Positions 1-10,590 are shown, numbered from the stretch's first letter. The stretch is DNA of 64,000 nt from Locusta migratoria (GCA_026315105.1 CM048746.1:349187548-349251547); one strand, 5' to 3'. Translations and numbers: made by a program. Notes: generated by a model from the sequence alone, not told the origin.

Positions 1-45
1 GCCGTCTACGTACTTGTGGCTAACTCAAGCGTGGACGTATTCCAG

Positions 46-76
<31 letters not shown>

Positions 77-591
77 ATGCGCTCTTGGTCTCTCGTTCTA
101 GGGCATCCAAATCTCGAAAGATATTATTTTGACTCTGTTGTGCCTCTCATCCTGGAGGGCCTCCGATTTTCATAAGTTACTTTCTTAATAGTAATACATG
201 TATTTCCAAGTGGACAGGGCCTCATTTTATTTTTTTGCCACGCCCGGGCCTCCGAAAGCCTTAGTCCGGCACTGGTCTGACACCAACACCTCCGGCTTTC
301 GTAGTCAAGATTTCACAACACTACCGGCCGACGTGTCTTGCACGCGGTCACTGCCCGGCTCGCTACACACAGAGAATTCAAACAAAATTTCCGCGAGGTG
401 ATACTAGCAATTCCAGCTTTGGAGGCAAGATGTTACTGCAGTGCCGGTCGAAGTGTCACAGACTTAATCACCACCCAGGTCACACAGCGCAGTCAAACAA
501 GCTTAGTGTGCGAAGAACACAAACACGACATTACCGGGGGCCTACACTGAGCACACATATCACCTAGCCACTTCAATAACCAGCAGTCAAG
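1..591. other. Unassigned sequence
   Basis: A T-run lies at 46-72. The part at about 240-550 is richer in CpG than its surroundings and has short overlapping ORFs (198-401, 338-550), but I recognise no domain in them. I see no TIRs or known repeat motif. Confidence 0.4.
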
Positions 592-736
592 TGTATATCT
601 ACTTCTACATTGATACTCTGCAAGTCACATTGAAGTGCATGATAGAGGATAAAACGAACCACTTGTATAACATTTTTTTATAGTTCCAATCTCTAGTATC
701 TCGCGGGAAAAAGGAACAACTAAATCTTTCTTTCTT

Positions 737-808
<72 letters not shown>

Positions 809-918
809 TCATTTGTCTTATTTTTATTACGACGATCAGGTAGGAGAGTACTAACATTCGGAAGAGAAGGTAGGTGAAAGATATTTCGCAAATAGATCTC
901 GCTGCAACAAATAACGCC
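592..918 (-). mobile_element. CR1-type LINE 3' end, family 2, copy 1
   Basis: This matches the 3' terminal segments at 48353, 55925 and 61630: a CTACTTCTACAT-like tail, then TACTCTGCAA, a GCGGGAA motif, a pyrimidine-rich stretch and TCGCAAATAGATC. Read on the minus strand it corresponds to the end of ORF2 and the 3' UTR of a CR1-clade non-LTR retrotransposon. The copy is strongly 5'-truncated, carries no usable ORF, and is interrupted by a 65-nt T-run. Family assignment rests on comparison within this window. Confidence 0.7.
739..803. repeat. Poly-T run inside CR1 fragment
   Basis: About 65 consecutive T follow a short TTTC repeat. The site lies where other copies of this CR1 family have a mixed pyrimidine stretch, so it looks like microsatellite expansion inside the element rather than a retroposon tail. 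Confidence 0.85.
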
Positions 919-1309
919 ACTTCACTTGATCTGCTTCGGCAAGTTCACTTTGGAGGTGACTGTTCAGTCTGATTGGTGGTTGTGTGTAACGGCGTTGAGG
1001 CGACGGCAAGGCTGCAAACAAGAGCCTGATAAGGTTAAAAACTGTGCGTGCCAATCCTCTGTTATTACCTTCCGTGATGGTGCTCCCTTTTCTCAATATG
1101 GTCACCATTGTAGCTTTATTTAAAGATTATTGGCATCAAGGATGTTGCAGCACCTATATTAGGGAAAGGCTTTCCTGTTCGGATTTGGTTGTCACATGTA
1201 GTGCAATTGTGGAATCTGACAAATGATTTATTCTGTTCTAACGAGTGATCTAAATGTTTGGTTCTTTTATTGTGGAATGTTTTAATTATTGGTTTGCTAA
1301 TTAAAAGAT

Positions 1310-1655
1310 ACTCAGCTAAATTAAATAGCTTGGTTTACAGATGCAAATTAAGTACTCTTTAGGATAAATTGCTCCTTATTAGTTGTCGGGTATTTTAAGG
1401 TCAATTAATACTTCTATTTATCGAATATTGTATATGAATAGTTTTTATAATTAATCTTGCCTCATCTAAATTAATCGACTTGCTTATTGAAGCCTTAAAA
1501 TTACTGTTTGAGGTATATTGCTCCTTATTGCTTGTGAAGCATTTTAAGGTCATTTGATGTTTTTAATTATTCCTTCAATATTGTATTTGAATTTGTAATG
1601 ATTAACTGAAGTTTAGAAAATTGTCAAGCAGCTTGGTTTTTTGAATTTGCACAAA
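1310..1655. repeat. Imperfect tandem repeat, unit about 149 bp
   Basis: Two diverged units are visible. TTGCTCCTTATT, then ATTTTAAGGTCA, then AATATTGTAT occur at about 1369-1430 and again at about 1519-1580 in the same order and spacing. A partial third unit (CAGCTTGGTTT) follows near 1630 and matches AATAGCTTGGTTT near 1325. The stretch is AT-rich and non-coding. Confidence 0.6.
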
Positions 1656-1994
1656 AAGGTCAATAGTCTGAAACCTGTTTCTAAGGTTTTGTTTCAAATT
1701 TATTGCTGTAAAGAGCTATATTTAATAAACAGATTACTCTAACGGACGAAAAGGTGTGTTTGGTTAGGTCCCAGGTCTTCCAGACCCTTTAATTTGAATT
1801 AATTATTCATATTTGAATTATATATAGTATTTTCATGTTTTTGTTGTGCTCTTTGTTGTTGATTGATACGTGTTTCTGCTTCTTTTGTGTAGTCACCGTT
1901 TTATTATTATTTCTATTATTTACTTTACATTTCTCTGTCTCTTCTATTTTACAAAGTAATTTCCACCATATCATGCACTTACTGCTCAATATTA

Positions 1995-2425
1995 ACCTAG
2001 AGGATATGGTGGAGACATGGCTTAGCCACAGCCTAAGGGATGTTTCCAGAATGTAACTTTCCCACTGCAGAAGAGTGTGCACTGATATGATACTTACTGG
2101 CAGATTAAAATTGTGTGCCGGAACGGGGACTCAAACTTAGGACCTTTGCCTTTCGCGAGCAAGCGCTCTACCACTGAGCTATCCCGACACGAATTATGGT
2201 CCACCATGTTCTTTCTTCCAGGAGTATTAGTCTTGCAAGGTTCGCAGAAGTTTTGGGAAGTTTGGAAAGTAGCAGGCGAGGTACTATAAGAAGTAAGGTT
2301 GTAAGGACGGACCGTGAGTCGTGTCGGGATAGCTCAGTGTCAGAGCGCTTGCCCGCGAAAGGCAAAGGTCCCAGGTTTGAGTCCCGGTTCCGGCACACAA
2401 TTTTAATCTGCCAGGAAGTTTCAGT
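1995..2425. mobile_element. Fold-back element with two opposed tRNA-like modules (copy A)
   Basis: Inverted arms at 2097-2196 and 2318-2420 (CTGGCAGATTAAAATTGTG against CACAATTTTAATCTGCCAG) each contain a tRNA-like unit. The left arm extends outward to about 1995 (GGAGACATGGCTTAGCCACA), while the right arm is truncated. The centre (2197-2317) is non-coding. I recognise it as an abundant palindromic family of locust genomes, from memory. No target duplication was found. Confidence 0.65.
2323..2396 (+). other. tRNA-like module (right arm, copy A)
   Basis: The segment folds as a cloverleaf: a 7-bp acceptor stem (GTGTCGG with CCGGCAC), D arm GCTC/GAGC, a 5-bp anticodon stem TTGCC/GGCAA with loop CGCGAAA, and T arm CCAGG/CCCGG with loop TTTGAGT. 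Position 33 is G rather than U, so it is unlikely to be a working tRNA. A and B boxes are recognisable. It is repeated in inverse orientation at about 2123-2196. Confidence 0.65.
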
Positions 2426-3599
2426 TTCGATATTGTTTTCGTGGCTTTTTATGAGATTATCTGAAAAGCTTGGGTGTATACAATAACTATATTGAAGGCT
2501 ACGACGTGCATTTATGCATGTTTGACCTATGTAGAAAGGCATGAACACCAGGTTACCGTACTTGGTAGATTCCAGTTTTGGAGAATTTGTCTGTAAATGT
2601 GTTCTCGGTGTTTAGAATTTTGTACTGTCGTGCTAGAGCGGAATGATACTAGTAGAAATTGTTTCTTTATCTTTCCATCCCTGTGGATACTTAGTTTTCG
2701 TACATTAGTGTCCTGCGGTTGTTAAGCGTTTGTGTTCTTTTCTCAGTTTTAACTTGTACTTCATTCATGCTTCGTTTTATTTTTAACGTGCTTTTCTTAT
2801 TTATTGTTCAATTTGTTATTTGGTGTTACAATCATCCCCTGTGTATCATATTTTATTCCTATATGTAGTTCAAATAGTCCACTAAGGTCCTACACAGTCT
2901 GTGGAGAATACACCTGAAATATATACAAGTAAAATTTTAATCACGGCTAAAGTTAAAACTAAATGAATGGCTAATAGCAAATGCCGTCCTCGTTATTTAA
3001 CTGACAGCGATTAGCTAATGGACCATTAATGTTGTAAACGTAAATGCAATGCTTTTACTGTCATTAGAGCTGACTAGAAAAATTCTGGCACTTTATTTAC
3101 CATTAACTTGTTCGGGGTACCTCATTTTCTAATAATCAACTATTCCGCACAGAAAAAAAACGTGTATGGGGTATTTAATAAAAATTACTTTCCCACTTAC
3201 CAGCCCAGAGTTTTAAAGCTGTATCACTGGTTTCATACTAGAGTGAAAGTATTATTTCCTTTTTTCAAATTTGAAAGTTGACTGCACACTACAGTCTAGA
3301 ATCTTGTAATAACACATGAAATTGGGTAATTCTCCGTTACAAGCCTCCTGTCAAAAAATATAATAAAATGTGTTTATTAATTTGACACTTTCACTCCTTT
3401 ATTATTTTTTTTTATTTTTTTGTTTTGTTTTTTGTTTTTGCAGTTTATTCATGGTGTCTGCTAAAAAACATCATTTAAGCTTCATTTTGAAATGGTTTCT
3501 AAAATCACAAGTATTATGAGTGTTTTCTCTTTATTAAATGAAATCCTACATTCGAAACTTTTAAAAAATTATCTTCTTATCAGTTTCTTCCCTCTATTA
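2426..3599. other. Unassigned AT-rich sequence
   Basis: Short homopolymer-rich stretches (for example 3403-3440). No ORF with a recognisable domain and no inverted or direct repeat that I can support. Confidence 0.4.
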
Positions 3600-3800
3600 C
3601 AAGACCCCGATTGAGGTGGCAAATTCGGGAGAACGATGTTATTCAGATTATGGTACCGTGATTTTCCTAGACGCCTTTGAAGAGGCGCACGTTCAAATCC
3701 CTTCCTTCTTCCGCAGTTCGGGTTTATATTTCGCCACTAATGATCACATTGTCGACGGGACCTGAAACTCTAATATCCCTTTATTCTTTTTCATTAGTAA
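3600..3800 (+). repeat. Degenerate SINE fragment (family C)
   Basis: A B-box-like GTTCAAATCCC (about 3691) precedes a tail resembling the GTCGACGGGAC ... ACTCTAAT tail of a tRNA-derived SINE. It appears related to the copy at 57107-57292. Strongly diverged. Confidence 0.4.
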
Positions 3801-4061
3801 AACTATATGCAGAATTGAATTTATTAACTCTCTTTTTGTTGCGAATCCTTCATGAATTGCTGGATTTTCCTGCACATTCTTCAATGTACCTTTCTTGTTA
3901 ATTTTTTAATAGCGTTATGGAGACCGTCTTGTAACAATAACATTTATTCGTTTGTGGAAATAAAATGCTGATCAAGTTTTCCTGATGATAATAATCCCGT
4001 TCCATTAATATTTTACTGTATGTACTATTGTATTCACTAAAGCAAATTTAGCATCCAACAA

Positions 4062-4216
4062 AAAATGTTCAAATGTCTGTATAGCTTACGGGACTTAACT
4101 ACGGGGTCATCATTTCCTAAACTTACGAACGACTTATGAACTAGCTAACACTAAGGACGGCACAAATATCCATGCCCGAGGGGGCATTCGAACCCTCGAC
4201 CGTAGTGGCCGTACAA
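4062..4216 (-). repeat. tRNA-derived SINE (family B), truncated
   Basis: On the minus strand the B-box region (TCGAGGGTTCGAATGCCC) is followed by the family tail: ATGGATATTTGTGCCGTCC, TTCATAAGTCG, GACCCCGTAGTTAAGTCCC, CATTTGAACATTT. The 5' A-box part is missing. Confidence 0.85.
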
Positions 4217-4283
4217 GCATATAACATTCAAGATAGAAGGAAGAGATAACCTTGTCATTAAGTATTTATATTGCACTACGTGA

Positions 4284-4441
4284 AGCCGCGCGGGAATATC
4301 CGTGCGGTATGGGGTGCCACTTACAGATTGCGCAGCCACTCGCGTTGGAGATTCGAGTCCTCCCTCGGGCATGGATATGTGTTGTCCTTAGTATAAGTTG
4401 GTTTCGTTAGCTTTAGCAGTTTGTAAGTCTAGAAATCGATG
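4284..4441 (+). repeat. tRNA-derived SINE (family A), diverged
   Basis: GCCGCGCGGG, a B box (GAGATTCGAGTCCTC) and the tail CTCGGGCATGG ... TTGTCCTTAG ... CAGTTTGTAAG. Family A differs from family B by the GTCCTCCCTCGGGCATGG-type B-box context. Confidence 0.75.
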
Positions 4442-4919
4442 AACAAAGTAGTTTTCTTCCTTCAAATATCTGGGAGAAATCATTGTACCATCTGGATTGC
4501 AAAGGGTATGCTAATTTGGAAAGAGCCACCAAATTCTTCAAAGCTTACCGAATAACTAGAAATTACTATTATAAAATGCGAAACTTAATCATTACAAGAC
4601 AGTTGTTCTTCCAGAAGCTGTCTATTCCTCTGAATCCTGTAGTATGGCTGGCTCATGGCCACGGTTGTTCAGTTGCAACGAAATTTCATAGTTTTTAGAT
4701 CACGTCATAGGTAAAATGGGTGGGCACATATGACATTTGGTGTAACATATCGCATTCCCGTGAGAAACTGCTCGAATAATACCTAGACGTATTCTGATTG
4801 GCTGTCCCCAGCTGGCAATAGGACAGGTACTAGAACAGACTCTCATCAGTAGGCAGGCCTCTACCTAGTTAAACTATGTATCTGCATTCCACTAGTCTTC
4901 AGTTAACAAAGTTAAGTAT

Positions 4920-4974
<55 letters not shown>

Positions 4975-5729
4975 TAATCTAGCTTAGTGTTTCTAGTTTC
5001 TGCTGTCCCACTGGCTGGTCACCTCAGACTCTGTACCCACACACGCGTGCATCCTATTTTCCTGTGTCGGTTTGAAATTGTATGGTCATATATGCAGCAT
5101 GGACGACTCTATGTAAGAAGAAAAACTACTTTGTATAATGAATTCAAAGAAGGTCTAAATTATCTGGTTAGAATATCTCAGCAAGGCTAAACATCAAAGA
5201 AAATATAATCAGGAATCATGTGGCCTTTGCAACACTTGTAGCAAAGCAAATGTTCACGTAGAAAGCCAAGAAGACCACTGGTAAACAATGGACGGAAGAA
5301 CGCTGAACGGCATACCGAGTCCATGAGGATATTTTAGGAGGAGAAAAAAAAGGGAAAACCATCAACCCAAGTCAACAAGTTCAAACGCGTTCTATAAGTG
5401 GACATAATGAAGAAAGAAAGAAGAAAAACATCACACAAAGCCATGGACTCGCAACACAACTAAACCACAAAACAACAACAACAACAACAACGAACGACGT
5501 AACACAGAAACTCAACACGCAACGTGGTACACACTCAGTTATGAGAATAAACTGACACACATATTTGGAACTATCCTCAATTAACAAGGAGAGCACTGAT
5601 ATCTACCAATGAAGATCTGTACTTAGGATAGACCAGCAGGACATTTGAAACAAGATATAAAGAACACAATACTAAATGACTGTTTTAATATTACAATTTT
5701 GTAACATACATGCCTTTTTACTTGTATGT
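4442..5729. other. Unassigned sequence with (CT)n
   Basis: A (CT)n microsatellite lies at 4925-4969 and a short (CAA)n at about 5471-5490. ORFs at 4483-4698 and 4987-5190 have no recognisable domain. Confidence 0.4.
4925..4969. repeat. (CT)n microsatellite
   Basis: About 22 uninterrupted CT dinucleotides. Confidence 0.95.
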
Positions 5730-5734
5730 AACTT

Positions 5735-6605
5735 CATAAGTAATGAAACAATGACCAGTTCTTTAATTTATTATGTACGTTAATGAGTTGTGTATACCTT
5801 ATTATATACACTCTTCTCCGCACTCCTCCTGGTGTTCTGCCACCGCTGACTTTGTGTGTTGTCCCAGACGAATGTATTTTCCGTTCGCCTATATATAGGT
5901 GTCCACACTCACACCTGACTTCGTAATCTCCGGCAGTATTCAGCTTGTCGACTGCGTCTTTCGTTGAACGAAGAACATCGTTTACTCTGTTCTTGCTTTC
6001 GTAGATAAGCTTGATGTCCACTCTGCGTAGTATTTTCCCCACACGTTCTGTTACCCCTTGCATGTGTAGTAATAAAGCAGTAACAACCTTCTGGTCTTCC
6101 CTATTGCTTACATTCTTTGTAGTCATGGTTTCCTAGATTAATGTCTTCCCATCACCGCTGGCCTCGAAGATGGATCTCAGGTTTTGTACTTCCACATTCA
6201 AGTGTTCTTCATCACTGATCCTGTGAGCCCTCTCCGTTGAAGTGTGAAGGAAGCGTTTCTTTTGCAAGGGGTGGTGGTGGGAGTACGCGTGCTGGTGGTC
6301 TTTCTGTGGACTCTGTGACCAAGTTTACCATCTGGTTTTCGGTATATTTCTACGTCGCGTAAGGGCTGTACCCCATTCTTTTCTATCTCCATCGTAAATT
6401 ATATTGTGCTGTTGGTTGAGATGTTCGTGGAAAGTCTGTAGCTCTTCTCTCTGTCGCCAGATGACGAATGTGTCATCCACTTATCGGAACCATCGTCCTG
6501 AGCGCAATGAAGCGGACTATAAAGCTGTATCTTCAAAAGCATCCATGAAGATGTCCGCCGGAATAGGCGATGCGAGGGAACACATAGCTACACCATCTAC
6601 GCAGA
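5735..6605 (-). pseudogene. Penelope-like element: RT C-terminal part and GIY-YIG start
   Basis: Read on the minus strand from about 6605 the translation follows the PLE reverse-transcriptase pattern: SPIPADIFMDAFED (family usually SP-AN-FME-FE), RPGRWFR-like context, VDDTFVIWRQ, then DVEIYRKPDGK, then HTEER-type linker and CECGHLYIGE, the start of the GIY-YIG endonuclease. The family YVDD box is broken: the tyrosine codon is TAA here, immediately before VDDTF (around 6480). Several frameshifts occur and the endonuclease is cut after its first strand, losing the catalytic Arg and Glu. PLEs are target-primed retroelements. This fragment meets an oppositely oriented one at about 6600. Confidence 0.75.
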
Positions 6606-7085
6606 ATGGACACGAAGCCTATCTTCAAAAGCAGCAACAAAGTAAAAGATATCCTTCGTTCAACGAAAGACGCAATCGACATGGTGAACACTGCCGGAGA
6701 TTACGAAGTGAGGTGTGAGTGTGTACAAGTATATACAGGTGAAACAGGACGACCTATTAAGACGAGAACATTAGAACACGAAAGACACATTCATCTGGGA
6801 CAATAGACAAAGTCAGCGATGGCAGAACACCAGAAAGAGAGCGGGGAAGAAATAGTGTTTCGAGAAGCACGTGTACTAGCGAAATAGCCGTTTCAAATGA
6901 GGAGGAAGATCAGAGAGGCCATAGAAATTGCAAAGTGACCCACCAACCTGAACAGAGAGGACAGGTACAGACTAGCGGCGTCCTGGCTGTAAGCAGTGAC
7001 AAACGACGGCGCGCAAACCAACTCACGTGCGCGGGAGACCACTAGCGCGCCCCAGCCAAGTAAACAGCGTGACGTCATAACCACC
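6606..7085 (+). pseudogene. Penelope-like element: GIY-YIG endonuclease and C-terminal tail
   Basis: ORF 6606-6806 reads STKDAIDMVNTAGDYEVRCE, then VQVYTGETGRPIKTR and EHERH, matching the PLE GIY-YIG domain: CEC zinc-like pair, VY/YTG strands, catalytic Arg in GRPIKTR and Glu in LEHERH. After an in-frame stop the frame continues with AEHQKESGEEI, REARVLAK, KIREAIEIAK and PTNLNREDRY, the usual PLE tail. The endonuclease core residues are present, but stops at about 6806 and 6885 disable it. It lies head to head with the minus-strand PLE fragment and runs into a 3' region containing a hammerhead-like motif. Confidence 0.75.
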
Positions 7086-7390
7086 ACCCACCTCTCATTC
7101 GCTAGTTACCGCCAATAGAAATAAACAATGCAAATGTCAATGAAGTAACCTCTACTCCCTCCAGTCACAGGCTATGATATAAACACCAATATAGAACGCC
7201 TAATAATTCGATAACAGCTTCTCCCACTATTATATAAATACCAGCAATCCTTTGCATTCAGCAGGCAGCCAAACACCTCGACAAAGGCCACTTGCAACAG
7301 TGGCCGAAACGTCGGATTTTGTAGATTTACAATGCGGCCAAAAACCCCGAAGAATTTTATTGACAGTGACAACGGCCTTCGTTTACATAT
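7086..7390 (+). mobile_element. PLE 3' region / pseudo-LTR remnant
   Basis: Non-coding sequence between the PLE C-terminus and the MITE TIR at 7391. It includes a hammerhead-like core at 7271-7325 and ends with a GAAGAATTTTATTGACA tail. It probably represents the PLE 3' UTR/pLTR. Confidence 0.55.
7271..7325 (+). ncRNA. Hammerhead-ribozyme-like motif (PLE)
   Basis: Degenerate CUGAUGA box CTCGACA (7277-7283), 7-bp stem II GGCCACT/AGTGGCC (7286-7292 with 7299-7305), GAAA (7306-7309), palindromic ACGT as short stem III and GTC at 7311-7313. This is the type I, short-stem-III layout known from PLE pseudo-LTRs. The altered CUGAUGA box suggests it is inactive. Confidence 0.6.
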
Positions 7391-8051
7391 ACAGGGTGTT
7401 TCACTAAGTGTGTTTGCCTCTGTAACTTATAATAGGTGACGGAGAAATTTAATGCGGTAGGTCAACACAAGAAATCTTACGCTTTCTGCGGAGCTATGAA
7501 CATAGTTTATTGTATCATTTTCCAAAGAGTTACAGCACAAAGATATAATTTTAAATGGAACAATAATTTCTTCTATCATGCATTGGATTCGTTGAAACCA
7601 GCTGTGTCGAAATCAATTTAAACTACATTCCTATCACTGTTAGTTTGGGAGCTACAACCCTTCAAAGTTTAGGGGGCGGAGGCTACGACAGCGTAGCTGC
7701 CTGTTGGTGGTCATGAGACAGTGGGTCGTGCCCCAGGGGATAGCCACTCGGCCAGTCAGATACGCTATAGCAGCCTCCGCCCCCGCAACTTTGAAGGGTT
7801 GTAGCTCCCAATCTAACAGTGATAGGAATGTAGTTTAAATTGATTTGGATGCAGCTGGTTTAAACGAATCCAATACACGATAGAAAAAACTATTGTTCCA
7901 TTTTAAAAATTATATCTTTGTGGTGTAACTCTTTGGATAATGATACAATAAACTATTAGTTTCTCCATCGTTGGATGGTTGCTGTTGCCGCAACTGTGGT
8001 TCAAATTTAATGAAAGTCCAGCTCCAGTTGCAATTAGTTGTGCTTTATTTA

Positions 8052-8102
8052 AGCCCACACTACCGGTTTCGGCCTCTATGTTAGGCCATTTTCAAGTGTG
8101 AC
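8052..8102 (-). ncRNA. Hammerhead-ribozyme-like motif, left pLTR
   Basis: Inverted copy of the motif at 9421-9470: GGCC stem II hairpin, GAAACCGGTA and the CACAC/GTGTG stem I are identical. Confidence 0.55.
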
Positions 8103-8879
8103 AGACCTGCATATAATGTGTAGCAATAAGTTTACAAAAATTATATGGTAAAGATAGAATGATACATATGTAAAAAGGTGCTGTACAGAAGCAGAAAGAA
8201 ACTTACGTTATGCCATAGAGAAAGCAACGTCAAGTAATTAAAACGATAGAACTCAGAGAATTTAAAACTCTTGGCGCCCAATGGTGATATAAGAAAAATG
8301 GGCGTGTCATTTTTAACATTCCAGAACATTATAATCGGCATGATCTGATGTGTTCTGATATAAACATTACATCATTGCATGCTTAAAATTATAAACATCA
8401 GTTGATAAAATGTAAGGTCAATAGTAAAAAATTACAATTGTCAGTTAGGATAAAAAACGGAAATGTAGCGGCCAATGAGGCTATGTGAAAAGTGGGCGTG
8501 TCATCAATTTAAAATGTTTTTTTTTTTAATACAGGAAGTATAATAATTTAGCTTAAGGCCAATTGCATTCAATTTAGTTTACATTAAAGTTGAATGTATA
8601 GATTTGTACAAGGTACAAAGATTCTTAGGTTGTAAAATGTAAAATGATTGCAACAAACGAGGCGTCCAAGCCGATAGTTGAGGGGCGGCCTCTAGCGAGC
8701 GAAATTTGAACCAGGAACGCTGGTGCGGGCTCCAGAGCTGTTTGGACGCGTCGTTGATTGCTTACATTGTACTGTTTACAAACAGTAGTATGTACGTATT
8801 TCAAAAACAGCCACGAACTTGAGGAGCATTTCTAAAAAATTTTGTCAATTACTGGGCGGCAGATATCTAAGAAATTGGT

Positions 8880-9081
8880 ATTCTTTAGAGTGCATTGCTC
8901 GTTAGGTATTGAAAACAACCTAACAATACTCCACAAAATGAAGAAAGGCTATTTTATGGATTTTTATGGAGAGGTTGCCATATATACGCACCTAAAAAAG
9001 TCCAAGGAAGACACGCTTAACGAGCAATGCTTTTCACATAGCCTCATTGGCTGCTACATTTCCGTTTTTTATCCTAACTGA
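8880..9081 (+). pseudogene. PLE C-terminal codons
   Basis: Within ORF 8842-9081 the stretch IENNLTILHKMKKGYFMDFY followed by EVAIYTHLKKS and TLNEQ matches the conserved tail downstream of the GIY-YIG domain in PLE ORFs (pattern: E-N, LEILH, KG--M-, LE--EIY-H-K, LN-Q). The pseudo-LTR begins just after it (9031), so the last codons are inside the repeat. Upstream RT and endonuclease are absent, making this a 3' remnant of a non-autonomous copy. Confidence 0.55.
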
Positions 9082-9420
9082 CAATTGTAATTTTTTACTA
9101 TTGGCCTTTACATTTTATCAACTGATGTTTATAATTTTAAGCATGCAATGATGTAATGTTTATATCAGAACACATCAGATCATGCCGATTATAATGTTCT
9201 GGAATGTTAAAAATGACACGCCCATTTTTCTTATATCACCATTGGGCGCCAAAAGTTTTAAATTCTCTGAGTTCTATCGTTTTAATTACTTGACGTTGCT
9301 TTCTCTATGGCATAACGTAAGTTTCTTTCTGCTTCTGTACAGCACCTTTTTACATATGTATCATTCTATCTTTACCATATAATTTTTGTAAACTTATTGC
9401 TACACATTATATGCAGGTCT

Positions 9421-9470
9421 GTCACACTTGAAAATGGCCTAACATAGAGGCCGAAACCGGTAGTGTGGGC
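9421..9470 (+). ncRNA. Hammerhead-ribozyme-like motif, right pLTR
   Basis: Stem I CACAC (9423-9427)/GTGTG (9463-9467), degenerate box TTGAAAA in place of CUGAUGA, stem II GGCCT/AGGCC (9436-9440 with 9448-9452), GAAA (9453-9456), palindromic ACCGGT, then GTA at the expected cleavage position. Confidence 0.55.
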
Positions 9471-9839
9471 TTAAATAAAGCACAACTAATTGCAACTGGA
9501 GCTGGACTTTCATTAAACAATAAATTATGTTCATAGCTCCGCAAAAAGTGTAACATTTCTCGTGTTGACCTAACGCATTAAAATTTCCCGACACCTATTA
9601 TTTTATAAGTTACAGAGGCAAACACACTTAGTGAAACACCCTGTATATACTGAATAATTGGCAACTGTAGTCATAACGTTTATCTCACATAAAAATTAAT
9701 GGAAAATCTTAAACCAAGCTGCAGACTACTGTTCTGTAAACTGCTTAAGCTTTTAGCACTGCTGGTGGCTAAATATTACAACTCCGGTAATAGTTTATGC
9801 ACGAATCCGCTGCATATAAATTAATGTCATCCTAGCAAA

Positions 9840-10310
9840 CTTCCCAACACTTTGTGCACTCCGGGTTCCCGTTATTTGTCTCGTCTGCAACGACTTGGCA
9901 GCAGCCGGTGCATTTCCTCCCGCTAGTCTGTTGAAGAAATTTATTATCTGCGTCTTTCTCCATAAAACAGTTCTCCGGTTTTTACGAGACAGTCCGCCTT
10001 CGAAATTCCCTTCGTCTGTTATTACGGTGTTGGCGACAAACAGGGCGCCGTGCGTGCGGGACGCGCCGTCGTAGCGGAGACAAGCCGTTAAATCCTGGAG
10101 GGCAGCAGCAGTAGCAGCGTCGCGCGGCCATTACCGGCGGCGTCGCGTGGCAGCAATTAGTAAATTGCTGTAACGACGCCGACGCCGGCGCCGGCGCCTT
10201 CTGCACAGGCCCAGACGGCAGCGCCGCCGGCCGATAAAACGGTTACAGCGACAGCCAGCCGTACTTCTGTCTCCGTTCCGAGCGCGAAACTTTTACACCG
10301 GTTACGCTGT
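9840..10310. other. CpG-rich island, possible host sequence
   Basis: This is the most GC/CpG-rich stretch not explained by a transposon (for example GACGCCGGCGCCGGCGCC near 10180-10198). It includes a palindrome-like CAGCAATTAGTAAATTGCTG at about 10151-10170 with TAAT homeodomain-type cores. Short ORFs (9982-10206 minus) look compositional. It lies between the MITE and a fold-back element. It may be a promoter or enhancer island, or the GC-rich 5' end of an unrecognised element. Confidence 0.4.
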
Positions 10311-10512
10311 TACGGTAATCCTCACACCCAAACCTTCAGATGTCAGACACACAGATCCACACCAAACGTTGTACATCGATAGAGTATCAACCGAAACATC
10401 TATATAATTCCTGATTTTTGCTGCCGTCCAGTAGAACGTGCGTAAATTATAATAATAAGTAACATAAAACCTGCGGATTAGAGAAAAGCGTGTTTGTGAG
10501 AAGCAATCAAGC

Positions 10513-10590
10513 CACGCCCCCGTGTGTTAGTTGGTAGAGCATTAGCTTGTGGTGCAAAAGGTCTAGGGTTCAAGCCCCAACTCGCTTCAT
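10513..10590 (+). other. tRNA-like module (left arm, copy B)
   Basis: A-box-like TTAGTTGGTAGAGCA (10528-10542) and B-box GGGTTCAAGCCCC (10567-10579), spaced as in tRNA genes. The anticodon stem is poor, so this is a tRNA-derived Pol III promoter rather than a tRNA gene. Confidence 0.55.

Larger units (their letters stand above)
7956..9518 (+). mobile_element. Internally deleted Penelope-like element with inverted pseudo-LTRs
   Basis: Flanked by a 9-bp near-duplication of the MITE target (AATAAACTA at 7947-7955, AATAAATTA at 9519-9527). Two arms of about 485 bp (8007-8491 inverted, 9031-9517 direct) are so similar that the same 66-codon ORF appears in both (8141-8341 minus, 9182-9382 plus). 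The centre ends in codons of a PLE C-terminus (8880-9035). Each arm holds a hammerhead-like core. The left end has about 50 extra bases outside the arm. Inverted pLTRs, ribozyme and PLE codons together support the call. Confidence 0.75.
7391..9644. mobile_element. Palindromic Tc1/mariner-type MITE, split by a PLE
   Basis: Termini ACAGGGTGTTTCACTAAGTG (7391) and the reverse complement ending CACCCTGT (9644) are flanked by TA. The arms are almost fully palindromic: 7391-7703 pairs with 7762-7955 plus 9528-9644. The shared core includes CCTATCACTGTTAG and a GC-rich GGGGGCGGAGGCT tip. Positions 7956-9518 are a later insertion, so the original MITE was about 690 bp. No transposase is present; TA flanks and TIR type suggest mobilisation by a Tc1/mariner transposase (inference). 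Confidence 0.8.

Noticed and set aside
8141..8341. 66-codon ORF conserved in two copies (also 9182-9382)
   Set aside because: Conservation is explained by the inverted pseudo-LTR arms; the ORF overlaps non-coding repeat and has no known domain.
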